This document shows positions 36,512-45,408 of a stretch of DNA of 64,000 nucleotides, in pieces; position 1 is the stretch's first letter, and each line of letters opens with the position of its first letter. The translations under genes and the position numbers were made by a program. This stretch comes from Salinibacterium sp. ZJ70. Its GTDB lineage: Bacteria > Actinomycetota > Actinomycetes > Actinomycetales > Microbacteriaceae. The DNA lies in NCBI RefSeq assembly GCF_011751865.2, contig NZ_CP061770.1:2604001-2668000 (forward strand), read 5' to 3'. The notes beneath the pieces were generated by a model that was not told where the DNA came from, ran no database searches, and was given only the letters and a program-made list of their open reading frames with translations.

Positions 36512-37271
36512 CGTCCTCCTCCTTTCCGAGGTACGAGTCGATGACGCGCTGGTCGCGCGACACCTCATCCGCCGTGCCTTCGGCGATCTTGCGGCCGAAC
36601 TCGAGCACGACCACGCGGTCGGCGATCGAGAGCACGAAGGGCATGTTGTGTTCGACGAGCAGAATGGTGGTCCCGCGTTCGCGCAGCGCCACGAGCAGCG
36701 CGCGCAGAGCAGCGACTTCGTCGTGGTGCAGGCCCGCGGCCGGCTCGTCGAGCAGCAGGATCTCGGATCCTGTCATGAGGGCCTTCGCGATCTCGACGAG
36801 TCGCTGCTGGCCGTACGGCAGCTCGTGCACGTACGAGTCGTGCAGGTGCGCGATCCCGAGCGCTTCGAGTGTTCCGAACGCCTCGTCACGAAGCACCAGG
36901 TCGCTGCGCCGCACCGAGGGGAGCGCGAAGATCGAACCCCACATCCCCTGGCCGGAGCGCGCGTGCCCCGCCGTCATGATCGTCTCGAGCACCGTGAGCC
37001 CGCGGAACGAGCGCACGAGCTGGAAGGTGCGTGCGATGCCCGCCTCGAGGATCTTCGCGGGCGGAAGGCCCGTGATGTCGCGGCCGTCGAGGGTGACGGT
37101 GCCGGTGGTGGGCTTGTGCAGGCCCGCGATGCAGTTGAACATCGTGGTCTTGCCGGCGCCGTTCGGGCCGATGAGGGCCGTGAGCTGACCGGTGGGAACC
37201 GTGAAGCTCACGTCGTCGAGAGCCATGAGACCGCCGAAGCGCTTGCTGACGGATGCGATCTGCAGGGTCAT
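36504..37271 (-). CDS. livG: branched-chain-type ABC importer ATPase (LivG-like)
   Basis: A 255-residue ABC ATPase with Walker A GPNGAGKTT, the LivG-type insert (ARTFQLVRSFRGLTVLETIM), signature ELPYGQQRLVEIAKAL and Walker B LLLDEPAAGLHHDE, then switch His in LVEHNMPF. The signature motif is PYGQQ rather than SGGQQ, common in LivG proteins. It overlaps livM by four bases (ATGA) and livF by eight. Confidence 0.93.
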   Translation of the reverse strand: MTLQIASVSKRFGGLMALDDVSFTVPTGQLTALIGPNGAGKTTMFNCIAGLHKPTTGTVTLDGRDITGLPPAKILEAGIARTFQLVRSFRGLTVLETIMTAGHARSGQGMWGSIFALPSVRRSDLVLRDEAFGTLEALGIAHLHDSYVHELPYGQQRLVEIAKALMTGSEILLLDEPAAGLHHDEVAALRALLVALRERGTTILLVEHNMPFVLSIADRVVVLEFGRKIAEGTADEVSRDQRVIDSYLGKEEDVA

Positions 37272-38290
37272 GCGCCTGCCCCCTTCCTGCGGGAGATGAA
37301 CGTCGCCGCGCGACGCCAGAGCTGCTGCACGCCGCCGACGATGCCGCCGGGCATGAACAGCAGAATCGCGAGCACGACGAGCGCGAAGATGAGGTTCTTC
37401 GGTTCTTCGAGAGCGTGCAGCACCTCGGGCAGCGCCACGACGATGGCGGCGCCGAGGATCGCACCGAGACGGCTGCTCATGCCGCCGATGACGACGATGA
37501 GGAGCACGTGGATCGAGGCGTCGAAGGTGAAGGCCTCCGGGGTGATGACCTGCGAGTGGTGCGCGTAGAGCACACCCGCGAGGCCGGCGAGGCCGCCGCC
37601 GATCATGAACGCGAGCACCTTGTAGCGCGTCACGGGGATGCCGAGCGCGGCCGCTCCCGCGGGGTCGTCCCGCAGAGCGAACAGCGCGCGGCCGATGCCG
37701 CGGCTGGTGAGATTGCGCACCATCCAGTACGACAGCGCGAGGAACCCGAGGATCACGTACGCGAAGTTCTGGAAGAGCCACTGCCCGAGCACGACCATGC
37801 CCGGCATGAGGATGCCGTCGTAGCCGTTCGTGATGTCGCGCATCTGCACGAGCAGCGTCGAGACGATGAGGCCGAGGGCGAGCGTGCCGAGGGCGAGGAA
37901 GTGGCCGTGGATGCGCAGCAGAGGCAGCGCCACGAGGTAGGCCACGAGCATCGCGAGCAGCACAGCCACGATCCAGGCGATCGGGAACGGCACGCCGAGC
38001 TTCGTCTGCAGCACCGCCGATCCGTACGCCCCGAGGGCGAAGAACACGGCCTGGCCGAGGGAGATCTGACCCGTGAAGCCGAAGATGAGCGTGAGGCTGA
38101 GCGCGAGGATGCTCCAGATCGCCACGTCCTGCACGATGCGCAGGACGTAGGGGCTGCCCGAGAGCAGGATCGGAAGCAGCAGCACGAGCGCCGTCGCGCC
38201 GATCTCGATGAGGAACTGCGTGCGCCGGCCGCGCCCCGAGGAGGGCCGGATGTCGGCTGCGCCGATGACGGTGAGGTTCGTGGTGGTCAT
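37268..38290 (-). CDS. livM: branched-chain-type ABC importer permease (LivM-like)
   Basis: A 340-residue permease with about ten hydrophobic segments. The family motif FGFTGQISLGQAVFFALGAYG is present, as is the cytoplasmic contact region RGIGRALFALRDDPAGAAALGIPVTRYK. It starts at ATG 38290, overlapping livH by four bases. The N-terminal 30 residues are hydrophilic. Confidence 0.93.
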   Translation of the reverse strand: MTTTNLTVIGAADIRPSSGRGRRTQFLIEIGATALVLLLPILLSGSPYVLRIVQDVAIWSILALSLTLIFGFTGQISLGQAVFFALGAYGSAVLQTKLGVPFPIAWIVAVLLAMLVAYLVALPLLRIHGHFLALGTLALGLIVSTLLVQMRDITNGYDGILMPGMVVLGQWLFQNFAYVILGFLALSYWMVRNLTSRGIGRALFALRDDPAGAAALGIPVTRYKVLAFMIGGGLAGLAGVLYAHHSQVITPEAFTFDASIHVLLIVVIGGMSSRLGAILGAAIVVALPEVLHALEEPKNLIFALVVLAILLFMPGGIVGGVQQLWRRAATFISRRKGAGA

Positions 38291-39162
38291 GCGTGAGCTC
38301 CAGACATACGGACCTTGGACGGCATGAGCACGAGGGCGACGAACAGCACCGTGAAGGCGATGAGTCCCGACCAGGCCCCCGAGATGTAGTACGACGAGAG
38401 CACTTCGATGAGGCCGATCGCGACGCCCGCGACCATGCCGCGGTAGACGCTCGACATGCCGCCGAGCACGGCCGCAGCGAAGCCCTTCACCGCGAGCTCC
38501 ATGCCCATGTGGGCGGTCGCGCTCGTGACGGGTGCCACGAGCATGCCCGCGACGACCGTCACGACCACGCTGATGATGAAGCCGATCGTGATGAGGCGCC
38601 CGACGCGCACGCCGCTCACCGCCGCGGCGGTGCGGTTGAGGCCGACCGCCCGCAGCGAGATGCCCGTGAGCGTCTTGTTGAAGAAGATCCAGATGCCGCC
38701 GACGAGCGCCCAAGCGACGACGACGATGATGAGCGACTGGATCTGGATGGTGATGCCGCCCACCGCGAGGGGGGCGCCCGTCACGATCGGGTCGACGCCG
38801 TAGCGGGCGTTTCCGATCGTGAGGGCGACCACCTCGGTGAGCACGAGGCCGAACGCGATGGTCGCGACGACCATGTCGTGGCTGGGTGCGTTGCGGCGGA
38901 CGAGCGGCACGTGCACTCCGAAGCGGAGCACGAGCGCCAGCAGCAGAGCCACCCCGAGGACCGCGATGATCGCGACCCAGTAGTCGAGGCGGAGCTGCAT
39001 GACGAACATGAAGATCGCCATCGCCCCGACCATGAGGATCTGGCCTTGGGCGAAGTTGACGAGCCCTGTCGCGTGGTAGACCACAAGGAATCCCAGTGCG
39101 ATCAGTCCGTAGATGCTGCCGGTGGCGATGCCGCTCACCGCTAGCTGCAGGAATGTCTCCAT
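38287..39162 (-). CDS. livH: branched-chain-type ABC importer permease (LivH-like)
   Basis: A 291-residue permease with the LivH features GLIALGFLVVYHATGLVNFAQGQILMVGA and the C-terminal KGFAAAVLGGMSSVYRGMVAGVAIGLIEVL. It lies 25 bp after the binding-protein gene. Although the family includes leucine transporters, in actinobacteria many of these importers carry organic or aromatic acids; here the catabolic context argues for an acid. Confidence 0.93.
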   Translation of the reverse strand: METFLQLAVSGIATGSIYGLIALGFLVVYHATGLVNFAQGQILMVGAMAIFMFVMQLRLDYWVAIIAVLGVALLLALVLRFGVHVPLVRRNAPSHDMVVATIAFGLVLTEVVALTIGNARYGVDPIVTGAPLAVGGITIQIQSLIIVVVAWALVGGIWIFFNKTLTGISLRAVGLNRTAAAVSGVRVGRLITIGFIISVVVTVVAGMLVAPVTSATAHMGMELAVKGFAAAVLGGMSSVYRGMVAGVAIGLIEVLSSYYISGAWSGLIAFTVLFVALVLMPSKVRMSGAHA

Positions 39163-39187
39163 GGTGCCGTTACCGCTCGTCCGTCAC

Positions 39188-40402
39188 TCAGCGGCCGGAC
39201 TCGACGTCGCTCGAGTAGAACTCGTACTTGCCGTCCTTGATGGTCCAGAAGGTGAGGTAGTCCTCGCCCGGAGCCTCGTGCTTGTCGGCGCTCCAGCTGA
39301 GCTTCGAGCCGTCACGACCCGAGACGCCCTCGATCTCGACGCTCTGCAGCGCCTTGACGAGCGCTTCGCCGCCTTCGCCGTTCGAGGCCTTGAGAGCCGC
39401 GGCGACCATCTGGATGGTGTCGTAGGCGACCGAGGAGAAGACGTGCGCGGGGTCGCTGTCGGCGCCGAACTCGGCGTCGTACGCGGCGATGAAGTCCTGC
39501 GCGGCCTTCTTCCCGGGGTCGATGACGCTCGGGAAGATGATGCCGTCGCCGTCCTTGCCCGCGATCGAGATGAACGCCTGCTGCGCGAGGGCGCGAGCAC
39601 CGATGACCGGAACCTCCCAGCCGACCTGGTTGACCGTCTTCATGAAGAGGGCGGCATCCTGGCCGAGCGTGTACAGGTACACGGCGTCGCACTTCGCGTC
39701 GCGCAGCTGCAGCACCTGCGGCATGAGGTCGGCCGCGTTGGCGTCGTGCTGGGCGGTGCCGCCGAGCGTCAGGCCGTTGGCGGCGAAGACCGACTCGGTC
39801 GCCGCGATGCCGTTCTGGCCGTACTCGGTGGTGTCGGCGACCATGCAGATGTTGTCGTAGTCGCCAGCGACGAAGAGGCTCACGATGGCGCCGACGTCGT
39901 AGCTGTTGTTCTCGGTGACACGGTAGGTGAGGTCGTATCCCGGGTTCGCGGGGTCGACGAGGTTGTCGGACTGCGCGATCGAGATGACGTTGGGAACGCC
40001 AGCGCCCGTGATGATGGCGTTGTTCGCCTTGACGGGGGCCGAGTTCGGGCCTCCGACGACGAGTACGACGCCGTCCTCGGTGACCATGCGCTGAGCGGCG
40101 GTCGAGGACTTGGCCGCGTCGGCCTCGTCATCGACGGTGATGAGCTCGAGCGTGAAGCCGAGGTCGCCGGACTCGTTGACGTGCGCGACCGCGAGCTCCA
40201 TGGCGTTCTTCGAGGGAACGCCGAGCGAGGCCGATCCGCCCGAGAGGGGGCCGATGTAGCCGATGCGGACGACCTTGTCGGATCCTCCGTCGCCCGTCGA
40301 GCTGCCGGTGTCGTCGGATGCGGCGCATCCGGTCAGTGCGAGTGCGGTGCCGAGCGCGAGTGCGGTCGCGACCTTTCCGCGGGTGAATGCCGTGCGAATC
40401 AA
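39188..40402 (-). CDS. LIV-type ABC importer substrate-binding lipoprotein
   Basis: A 404-residue periplasmic-binding protein. A signal peptide with lipobox ALTGCAAS (Cys near residue 26) predicts a lipoprotein. The mature N-terminus IGYIGPLSGGSASLG and VVGGPNSAPVKANNAI fit the type I binding-protein fold of the LivJ/AmiC group. The start is TTG 40402, with AAGGAGG upstream at good spacing. It heads a run of fourteen same-strand genes. Confidence 0.92.
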   Translation of the reverse strand: MIRTAFTRGKVATALALGTALALTGCAASDDTGSSTGDGGSDKVVRIGYIGPLSGGSASLGVPSKNAMELAVAHVNESGDLGFTLELITVDDEADAAKSSTAAQRMVTEDGVVLVVGGPNSAPVKANNAIITGAGVPNVISIAQSDNLVDPANPGYDLTYRVTENNSYDVGAIVSLFVAGDYDNICMVADTTEYGQNGIAATESVFAANGLTLGGTAQHDANAADLMPQVLQLRDAKCDAVYLYTLGQDAALFMKTVNQVGWEVPVIGARALAQQAFISIAGKDGDGIIFPSVIDPGKKAAQDFIAAYDAEFGADSDPAHVFSSVAYDTIQMVAAALKASNGEGGEALVKALQSVEIEGVSGRDGSKLSWSADKHEAPGEDYLTFWTIKDGKYEFYSSDVESGR

Positions 40403-40457
40403 AGTAAGGCCTCCTTGCCTATGTGATGCAGGTCTCTACTGCCGACTGACTTCTGTC

Positions 40458-40471
40458 TTCTGTATACAGAA
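40458..40471. promoter_or_regulatory. perfect 14-bp palindrome, probable GntR (FCD) operator
   Basis: TTCTGTATACAGAA is fully symmetric and contains the GT-N2-AC core typical of FadR-subfamily sites. It lies just after the predicted transcription start and 56 bp before the first start codon of the 14-gene operon. The likely ligand is one of the two FCD regulators encoded in the same run. Confidence 0.7.
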
Positions 40472-40487
40472 TTCAGGCGACAGGATC

Positions 40488-40516
40488 ACCTTAGGGGCGA
40501 GAAGTGACTGCGTCAA
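40488..40516 (-). promoter_or_regulatory. promoter of the 14-gene carboxylate locus
   Basis: On the - strand, TTGACG (40511-40516) and TAAGGT (40488-40493) are spaced by 17 bp, upstream of the palindrome. The -35 is strong and the -10 moderate. Confidence 0.5.
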
Positions 40517-40581
40517 CATCTGCCGGGCAGAGGGCAGAGGGCAGCTGGCTGAGACGAGATGGCGGGCCGCCAGGTCGCGGC

Positions 40582-42282
40582 TCAGCGCCTCCGCCAGACC
40601 AGCGCGACGTTCAGCAGCGGGACGACGGATCCGACGATCAGCACCCAGCCGAACTCTTCGTCCGCGCGGCGCAGCAGCACCCCGGAGAACAGCATCGCCG
40701 CGAAGACGATCGCCCACGTGAGGCCGGCGAAGTGGTGCTCGAGCGATGCGAGCCGCCGCTCGACGTCGGGCACCCGGATGGCGAGCTGCCCTCGCTCGAT
40801 GCGCGACACCAGCTGGTCGACACGGGCGGGCAGGCGCGCGACCGTGGCGGCATATCCGAGCGCCCGCCTGCCCACCTCGCGCAGATCTCCCGTCGAGCGA
40901 GTCAGCACCGTGCGCGCGAACGGGTCGACCGCGTCCCACATGTTGAAGTCGCGATCGAGCGCGCTCGTGACGCCCGAGATGAGCGAGATGGTGCGGATCA
41001 GCAGCAGGAAGCTCTCGGGCAGCTGGAACGGCAGCGACCGGATCGTGTCGCCGAACTGGCGCGCGAAAGCCTCCAGCTCGCGCGGGTCGAGCTCGCGCAG
41101 CTCAGCGACGCCCATTCCCCCGAACCGATCGAACGACGCCGTCATCGCGCGTTCGAGCTCCTCAGTGTCGGCGCCCGGCAGCAACACGCCGAGGCGCTCC
41201 ATCGAGGCGACGAGCGCGCTGCCATCGCGGGCGACCACCGCGAGGATGAAGTCCCGCAGCCCCGCGCGGAGCGTGTCGGTGATCTCGCCCATCATCCCGA
41301 AGTCGATGAAGGTGAGCTGCCACGACTCCCCCGAGCCGGGCGCGCCGGGAGTGACGAAGATGTTGCCCGGATGCGGATCCGCGTGGAAGAACCCTACGAC
41401 GAAGATCTGCTGGAACGTCGCCCGAGCGAGCTCCTGCGCCACTGCCGCCGGGTCGATGCCCGCCGCGGCGAGCGCAGCGACATCGGTGATCTTGATGGCG
41501 GTCACATCCGACAGCGTCAGCACCCTCAGGGTGGTGCGCTCCCAGACGACGACGGGGGTGGCGATCCGCGGATCGCCGGCGAAGTCGGCGGCGAAGCGCT
41601 CGGCGTTCGCCGCCTCGTGCAGGTAGTCGATCTCGGCGAGGCTCGTCGCGGCGAACTCCTCCACGAGCGCGGGGGCGTCGACCCGTCGCGACACCAAACG
41701 CACGCGCGCGAGCCAGCGGCCGACGCGGCGCAGAGCGGCCAGATCGACGCCGACGACCTCCTCGATGCCGGGTCGCTGCACCTTGACCACGACATCCGCG
41801 AACCCCACGTCGGCGGCGATGCCGGGCGACAGGCGTGCGCGATGCGCCTGTCCGAGAGATGCGGCGGCGATCGGCACAGGCTCGAACCACGCGAACGCCA
41901 CATCGAGGGGCACACCCAGCTCCGCCTCCGCCTGAACCCGGATGCTCTCGAACGTCTCGGGCGCGACCTCATCCTGCAGACCCTCGAGCTCGTTCGTGAT
42001 CTCGGGCGGCAGGATGTCCAGCCGCGACGACAGGAACTGCCCGACCTTGATCATGAGGCCGCCGAGGTCGACCGCGAGATCGTGGAAGCGCTGAGCGAGG
42101 CGTCGCATCCGCTTGATCCGGCCGCGCTCCGCGACGGCGCGAAGACCGATCCGCGGGAGCAGGATCTCGAACCACCACGCCTGCGCGAACGCGCCCCCGG
42201 CGAAACGCATGATGCGGCGGTAGCGAGCCTGAAGTGCCCGATCCGCCGCTTCGGCGGGCGGTGTGCCGCCGTCTCGCGGCAT
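40582..42282 (-). CDS. AarF/UbiB-family atypical kinase
   Basis: A 566-residue membrane-linked kinase-like ATPase of the ABC1/UbiB family. Conserved elements are GGLMIKVGQFLSSRLDILP (the KxGQ motif, near residue 95), VPIAAASLGQAHRA (the A-rich loop), HADPHPGNIF and FIDFGMMGEI (the DFG equivalent). Two hydrophobic segments form the C-terminus. The family supports ubiquinone or menaquinone-linked lipid functions. It starts 4 bp after the PadR stop, so the PadR-UbiB pair is one operon. Confidence 0.9.
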   Translation of the reverse strand: MPRDGGTPPAEAADRALQARYRRIMRFAGGAFAQAWWFEILLPRIGLRAVAERGRIKRMRRLAQRFHDLAVDLGGLMIKVGQFLSSRLDILPPEITNELEGLQDEVAPETFESIRVQAEAELGVPLDVAFAWFEPVPIAAASLGQAHRARLSPGIAADVGFADVVVKVQRPGIEEVVGVDLAALRRVGRWLARVRLVSRRVDAPALVEEFAATSLAEIDYLHEAANAERFAADFAGDPRIATPVVVWERTTLRVLTLSDVTAIKITDVAALAAAGIDPAAVAQELARATFQQIFVVGFFHADPHPGNIFVTPGAPGSGESWQLTFIDFGMMGEITDTLRAGLRDFILAVVARDGSALVASMERLGVLLPGADTEELERAMTASFDRFGGMGVAELRELDPRELEAFARQFGDTIRSLPFQLPESFLLLIRTISLISGVTSALDRDFNMWDAVDPFARTVLTRSTGDLREVGRRALGYAATVARLPARVDQLVSRIERGQLAIRVPDVERRLASLEHHFAGLTWAIVFAAMLFSGVLLRRADEEFGWVLIVGSVVPLLNVALVWRRR

Positions 42283-42286
42283 CCGG

Positions 42287-42817
42287 TCAGTCCTCGGCGA
42301 GGATCGCGTACAGCTTGCGCCGCGCCTCGTCGACGATCGCGACCGCCCGCTCCGTCTGCTCCGGAGTGCCGTTCTGCGCGACCTGCGCAGCAGCCTGCGC
42401 GAGCTTCATCCCCGCCTTGGGCAGGGCGAGGTTGCGTTCGACTCGCGCGCGCGCCGATTCGCTGTCGGTGGGCGCATCAGCCGTGTCGACGGCGTCGGCC
42501 GCGACCTCGCGGCCCGCCTCGGTGAGCGCGTACACCTTGCGCTCACCCACCTGCTCCGCGCTCACCAGCCGTTCGTCGGTGAGCAGCTGCAGGGTGGGAT
42601 AGACCTCGCCGGCGCTCGGAGCCCACGCCCCGCCGGTGCGGGCTTCGATCGCCCGGATGATCTGGTACCCGTGCAGAGGCCCCTCGAGGAGTGAGAGGAG
42701 GACGGCGGCGCGGATGTCGCCCGGCCCATCGCGCCGGCCGTGCGTGGCCGCGAAGGTCTCGCGGATGCCGTCGACGGCATCCCAGAGATCGAATCCGTTC
42801 GGTGTTGAAGAGCGCAT
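42287..42817 (-). CDS. PadR-family transcriptional regulator
   Basis: A 176-residue PadR regulator. The winged HTH has the usual DIRAAVLLSLLEGPLHGYQII and SAGEVYPTLQLLTDERLV (residues 35-85), and the C-terminal helical part is long (AGMKLAQAAAQVAQ). It is transcribed before the UbiB-like gene and divergently from the general-stress SDR gene. Confidence 0.92.
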   Translation of the reverse strand: MRSSTPNGFDLWDAVDGIRETFAATHGRRDGPGDIRAAVLLSLLEGPLHGYQIIRAIEARTGGAWAPSAGEVYPTLQLLTDERLVSAEQVGERKVYALTEAGREVAADAVDTADAPTDSESARARVERNLALPKAGMKLAQAAAQVAQNGTPEQTERAVAIVDEARRKLYAILAED

Positions 42818-42982
42818 GTCGGCATCCTCTCGACGATGCCCCACGATACCTCCGGCGCTGCGACGAGAACAGGGTCGGGCGGAGCTCGCGATCGATCCGA
42901 TAAAGTTGCGACTCCCAACAAAACGCGACACTCGCGGCAGCATGAGTCGCGAACGCCCCGCGCCCCCGAAGGAGACGACGAT

Positions 42983-43876
42983 TTGTCCGATCAGCTCACG
43001 TTCGACAACCCCGTCGAGCGGCACTCCCACATCAAGCCGCACGCCTCCTGGCAGCCGCTCCCCGGCCTCGATGCGGAGCTCGATCCGAAAGCCGACCACG
43101 GCGAGACGAGCTACCGTGGCACGGGCCGCCTTCCCGGGCGCAAGGCGCTCATCACGGGCGGAGACTCGGGCATCGGCGCCGCCGTGGCGATCGCGTTCGC
43201 GCGCGAGGGGGCGGATGTGGCGCTCAGCTACCTGCCCGAAGAGCAGATCGATGCCGCGGCGATCGCCCGCATCGTGCGCGCGGAGGGCCGCACCTGCGTG
43301 CTGCTGCCGGGCGACATCCGGGACCGCGAGTTCTGCCGCCAGCTCGTCGCGGATGCCGTGGCGGGGCTCGGCGGGCTCGACATCCTCGTCAACAACGCTG
43401 CGCACCAGGTGTACCACCCGTCATTCGACGAGCTCGACGAGGCGGATCTCGACCGCACCATCCAGACCAACCTCTACGCGATGTTCTGGATCACCCGCGA
43501 TGCGCTCCCCCACCTGCCGCCGGGCGCGACGATCATCAACTCCACGTCGGTGCAGGGCTACAACCCGTCGCCCATGATCATCAACTACGCCTCCACCAAG
43601 TTCGCCATCATCGGCTTCACGAAGGCGCTCGCGCAGGATCTGGCGCCGCGCGGCATCCGCGTGAACGCCGTCGCGCCCGGTCCGGTGTGGACGCCCCTGC
43701 AGGTGAGCGACGGCCAGCCCACCGAGAAGCTGAACGGCTTCGGGGATTCCTCGTGGCTCGGGCGAACGAGCCAGCCGGTCGAGCAGGCGCCCGCCTACGT
43801 GTTCCTCGCGTCGCCCGAGTCGAGCTTCGTGGTGGGCGAGGTGATCAACGTCAACGGCGGCGCGAACGTGCCCTGA
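42983..43876 (+). CDS. SDR oxidoreductase, general-stress (YdaD/YhdF-like) type
   Basis: A 297-residue SDR. The ALITGGDSGIGAAVAIAFAREG cofactor motif is preceded by the N-terminal tail (HASWQPLPGLDAELDPKADHGETSYRGTGRLPGR) seen in the bacterial general-stress subgroup. The active site is NNAAHQ, Ser in IINSTSVQG and YASTKFA (YxxxK). The C-terminus QAPAYVFLASPESSFVVGEVINVNGG is typical. The probable start is TTG 42983, with GAAGGAG nine bases before; the next in-frame ATG-like start is far upstream. The physiological substrate is unknown. Confidence 0.85.
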   Translation: MSDQLTFDNPVERHSHIKPHASWQPLPGLDAELDPKADHGETSYRGTGRLPGRKALITGGDSGIGAAVAIAFAREGADVALSYLPEEQIDAAAIARIVRAEGRTCVLLPGDIRDREFCRQLVADAVAGLGGLDILVNNAAHQVYHPSFDELDEADLDRTIQTNLYAMFWITRDALPHLPPGATIINSTSVQGYNPSPMIINYASTKFAIIGFTKALAQDLAPRGIRVNAVAPGPVWTPLQVSDGQPTEKLNGFGDSSWLGRTSQPVEQAPAYVFLASPESSFVVGEVINVNGGANVP

Positions 43877-43907
43877 TCGGGGCCTGATCCGCGCCGGTCG
43901 CCGACCG

Positions 43908-44795
43908 TCAGCCGAGGCCGCCGCGCTCCACGTCCGCGGTGTCCTCGGTCGCCACGGGCCGGCGCGACAGCCCCACGGAGCCTCCGCTTCGTCCGGTCGC
44001 CGCAGCGATCGCGGCGGCCGAGGACTCGGCCGGGTAGGTGGGGCGAAGCGTCACCGGGTGAGCGGCAGCTCGACGCTTCTTCTTGCGCGACGCCGCGATC
44101 AGGTTGAGCGCCTCGACGAGGATTCCGAACGCCATCGGGCCGTAGATGAGGGCCTTGTCGATGTGGATGCCGAAGCCCTCGGCGATCAGGAACACACCGA
44201 TCAGCAGCAGGAACGACAGCGCCAGCATCTTCACCGTGGGGTGCTTGTTGACGAACTCGAAGATGAACTTCGCGGCGAACAGCATGATGCCGAACGACAC
44301 CACGACGGCCGTGATGATGACGATCATGTTCGACGTCATGCCGACGGCGGTGATGACGGAGTCGAGCGAGAACACCAGATCGAGCAGCAGGATCTGCACG
44401 ATGACGGAGCCGAACGTGGTGGTCGCCACCTTGCCGCCCGCGTGCTCCTCCTCGTCACCCTCGAGCTTCTGGTGGATCTCATGCACCGCCTTGTAGACGA
44501 GGAAGAGACCGCCCGCGATCAGGATGAGATCCTTCACCGAGAAGCCCGCGTCTGCGATGAAGAAGACGTCCTCCTTGAGGGTGATGATCCATCCGGCGAG
44601 GAACACGAGGCCCAGGCGCATCACCATCGCGAGGGTGAGGCCGAGGTTGCGCGCCTTCGCCTGCTGCGCGACCGGAAGCTTGCTCGCCAGGATCGAGATG
44701 AAGATGACGTTGTCGACCCCCAGCACGATCTCGAGAACGAAGAGCGTGAGGAAGACGGCGAGAAGATCGGGCGAGAGCTCGAGAGAGAAGTCCAC
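43908..44795 (-). CDS. TerC-family integral membrane protein
   Basis: A 295-residue protein with about seven transmembrane segments and the TerC acidic motifs ETVLGVDNVIF-type (EIVLGVDNVIFI near residue 23) and DLVFSLDSVITAVG near residue 138. These proteins are linked to metal (Mn2+) export and tellurite resistance. The C-terminal 70 residues are hydrophilic and low in complexity. The start is GTG 44795. Next to Mn-catalase and stress enzymes, a manganese or oxidative-stress role is plausible. Confidence 0.9.
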   Translation of the reverse strand: MDFSLELSPDLLAVFLTLFVLEIVLGVDNVIFISILASKLPVAQQAKARNLGLTLAMVMRLGLVFLAGWIITLKEDVFFIADAGFSVKDLILIAGGLFLVYKAVHEIHQKLEGDEEEHAGGKVATTTFGSVIVQILLLDLVFSLDSVITAVGMTSNMIVIITAVVVSFGIMLFAAKFIFEFVNKHPTVKMLALSFLLLIGVFLIAEGFGIHIDKALIYGPMAFGILVEALNLIAASRKKKRRAAAHPVTLRPTYPAESSAAAIAAATGRSGGSVGLSRRPVATEDTADVERGGLG

Positions 44796-44839
44796 GGGCT
44801 GATGTTAGAGCCCGCAGCTCGCCCAAGATGGGAATTCGC

Positions 44840-45406
44840 CTAGCGCTTCTTCTTCAGCAGCATCCGCAGCACCACCGCTGTCGCAGCACCCGTGATGAGC
44901 CACGGCGCGGCGACGATCACCGGATCGAGCCAGATGTGCCGCACGTCGTAGCGCCCACGCCCGAACCGCGAGCGGATGCCGCCCAGCTCGCCCTCGGCGA
45001 GGACGCCTGTCTGCGTGATGGGGTTGTCGGGCCGGGTGGTGAACATGGACTGGGCGTGCGCGCCGGCGGCGTCGATGCGGTCGCCCAGCATGAGCAGCAG
45101 CCAGTGGGCGGCCTTGCCTTCGCTGTAGTGGTCATACGCGAAGCGGCGCACGACACCTGAGACGCCGTGCAGCGGCTGAGCGGTGCCGTACACGGGTGTC
45201 AGCTGCAGGTGCTCGATGGAGCGCTCGCGCGAGGCGTCCTCTCCCTGGTGCTCCGGCATCCGCCAGTGCGCACCCGTGTGCTCGGGGCGTTCGCGCGGAA
45301 ATGACGGCCTGTCGGCCGGGTCGACGTCACTGCCCCACCCGGGGATGCGCGCGCGAAGCTCATCGCTCGTCTCGCGGGGGCCGGGCCGCTCGGCGGTGTA
45401 CGGCAT
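44840..45406 (-). CDS. hypothetical protein with C-terminal membrane anchor
   Basis: 188 residues with no recognised family. The N-terminal 75 residues are charged and Pro/Arg/Glu-rich. The middle holds HWLLLMLGDRIDAAG, and the C-terminus has one hydrophobic segment (DPVIVAAPWLITGAATAVVLRMLL) followed by KKKR, a tail anchor with the bulk of the protein inside. ATG 45406 follows GAGGAG; a GTG at 45412 overlapping the dehydrogenase stop is also possible. It sits between TerC and the dehydrogenase/Mn-catalase pair. Confidence 0.65.
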   Translation of the reverse strand: MPYTAERPGPRETSDELRARIPGWGSDVDPADRPSFPRERPEHTGAHWRMPEHQGEDASRERSIEHLQLTPVYGTAQPLHGVSGVVRRFAYDHYSEGKAAHWLLLMLGDRIDAAGAHAQSMFTTRPDNPITQTGVLAEGELGGIRSRFGRGRYDVRHIWLDPVIVAAPWLITGAATAVVLRMLLKKKR

Positions 45407-45408
45407 GA

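Noticed and set aside
42908..42953. PadR operator between the PadR and SDR genes
   Set aside because: Only a gapped GCGACTC/GAGTCGC pair is seen and no ATGT-N8-ACAT type site; too weak to list.
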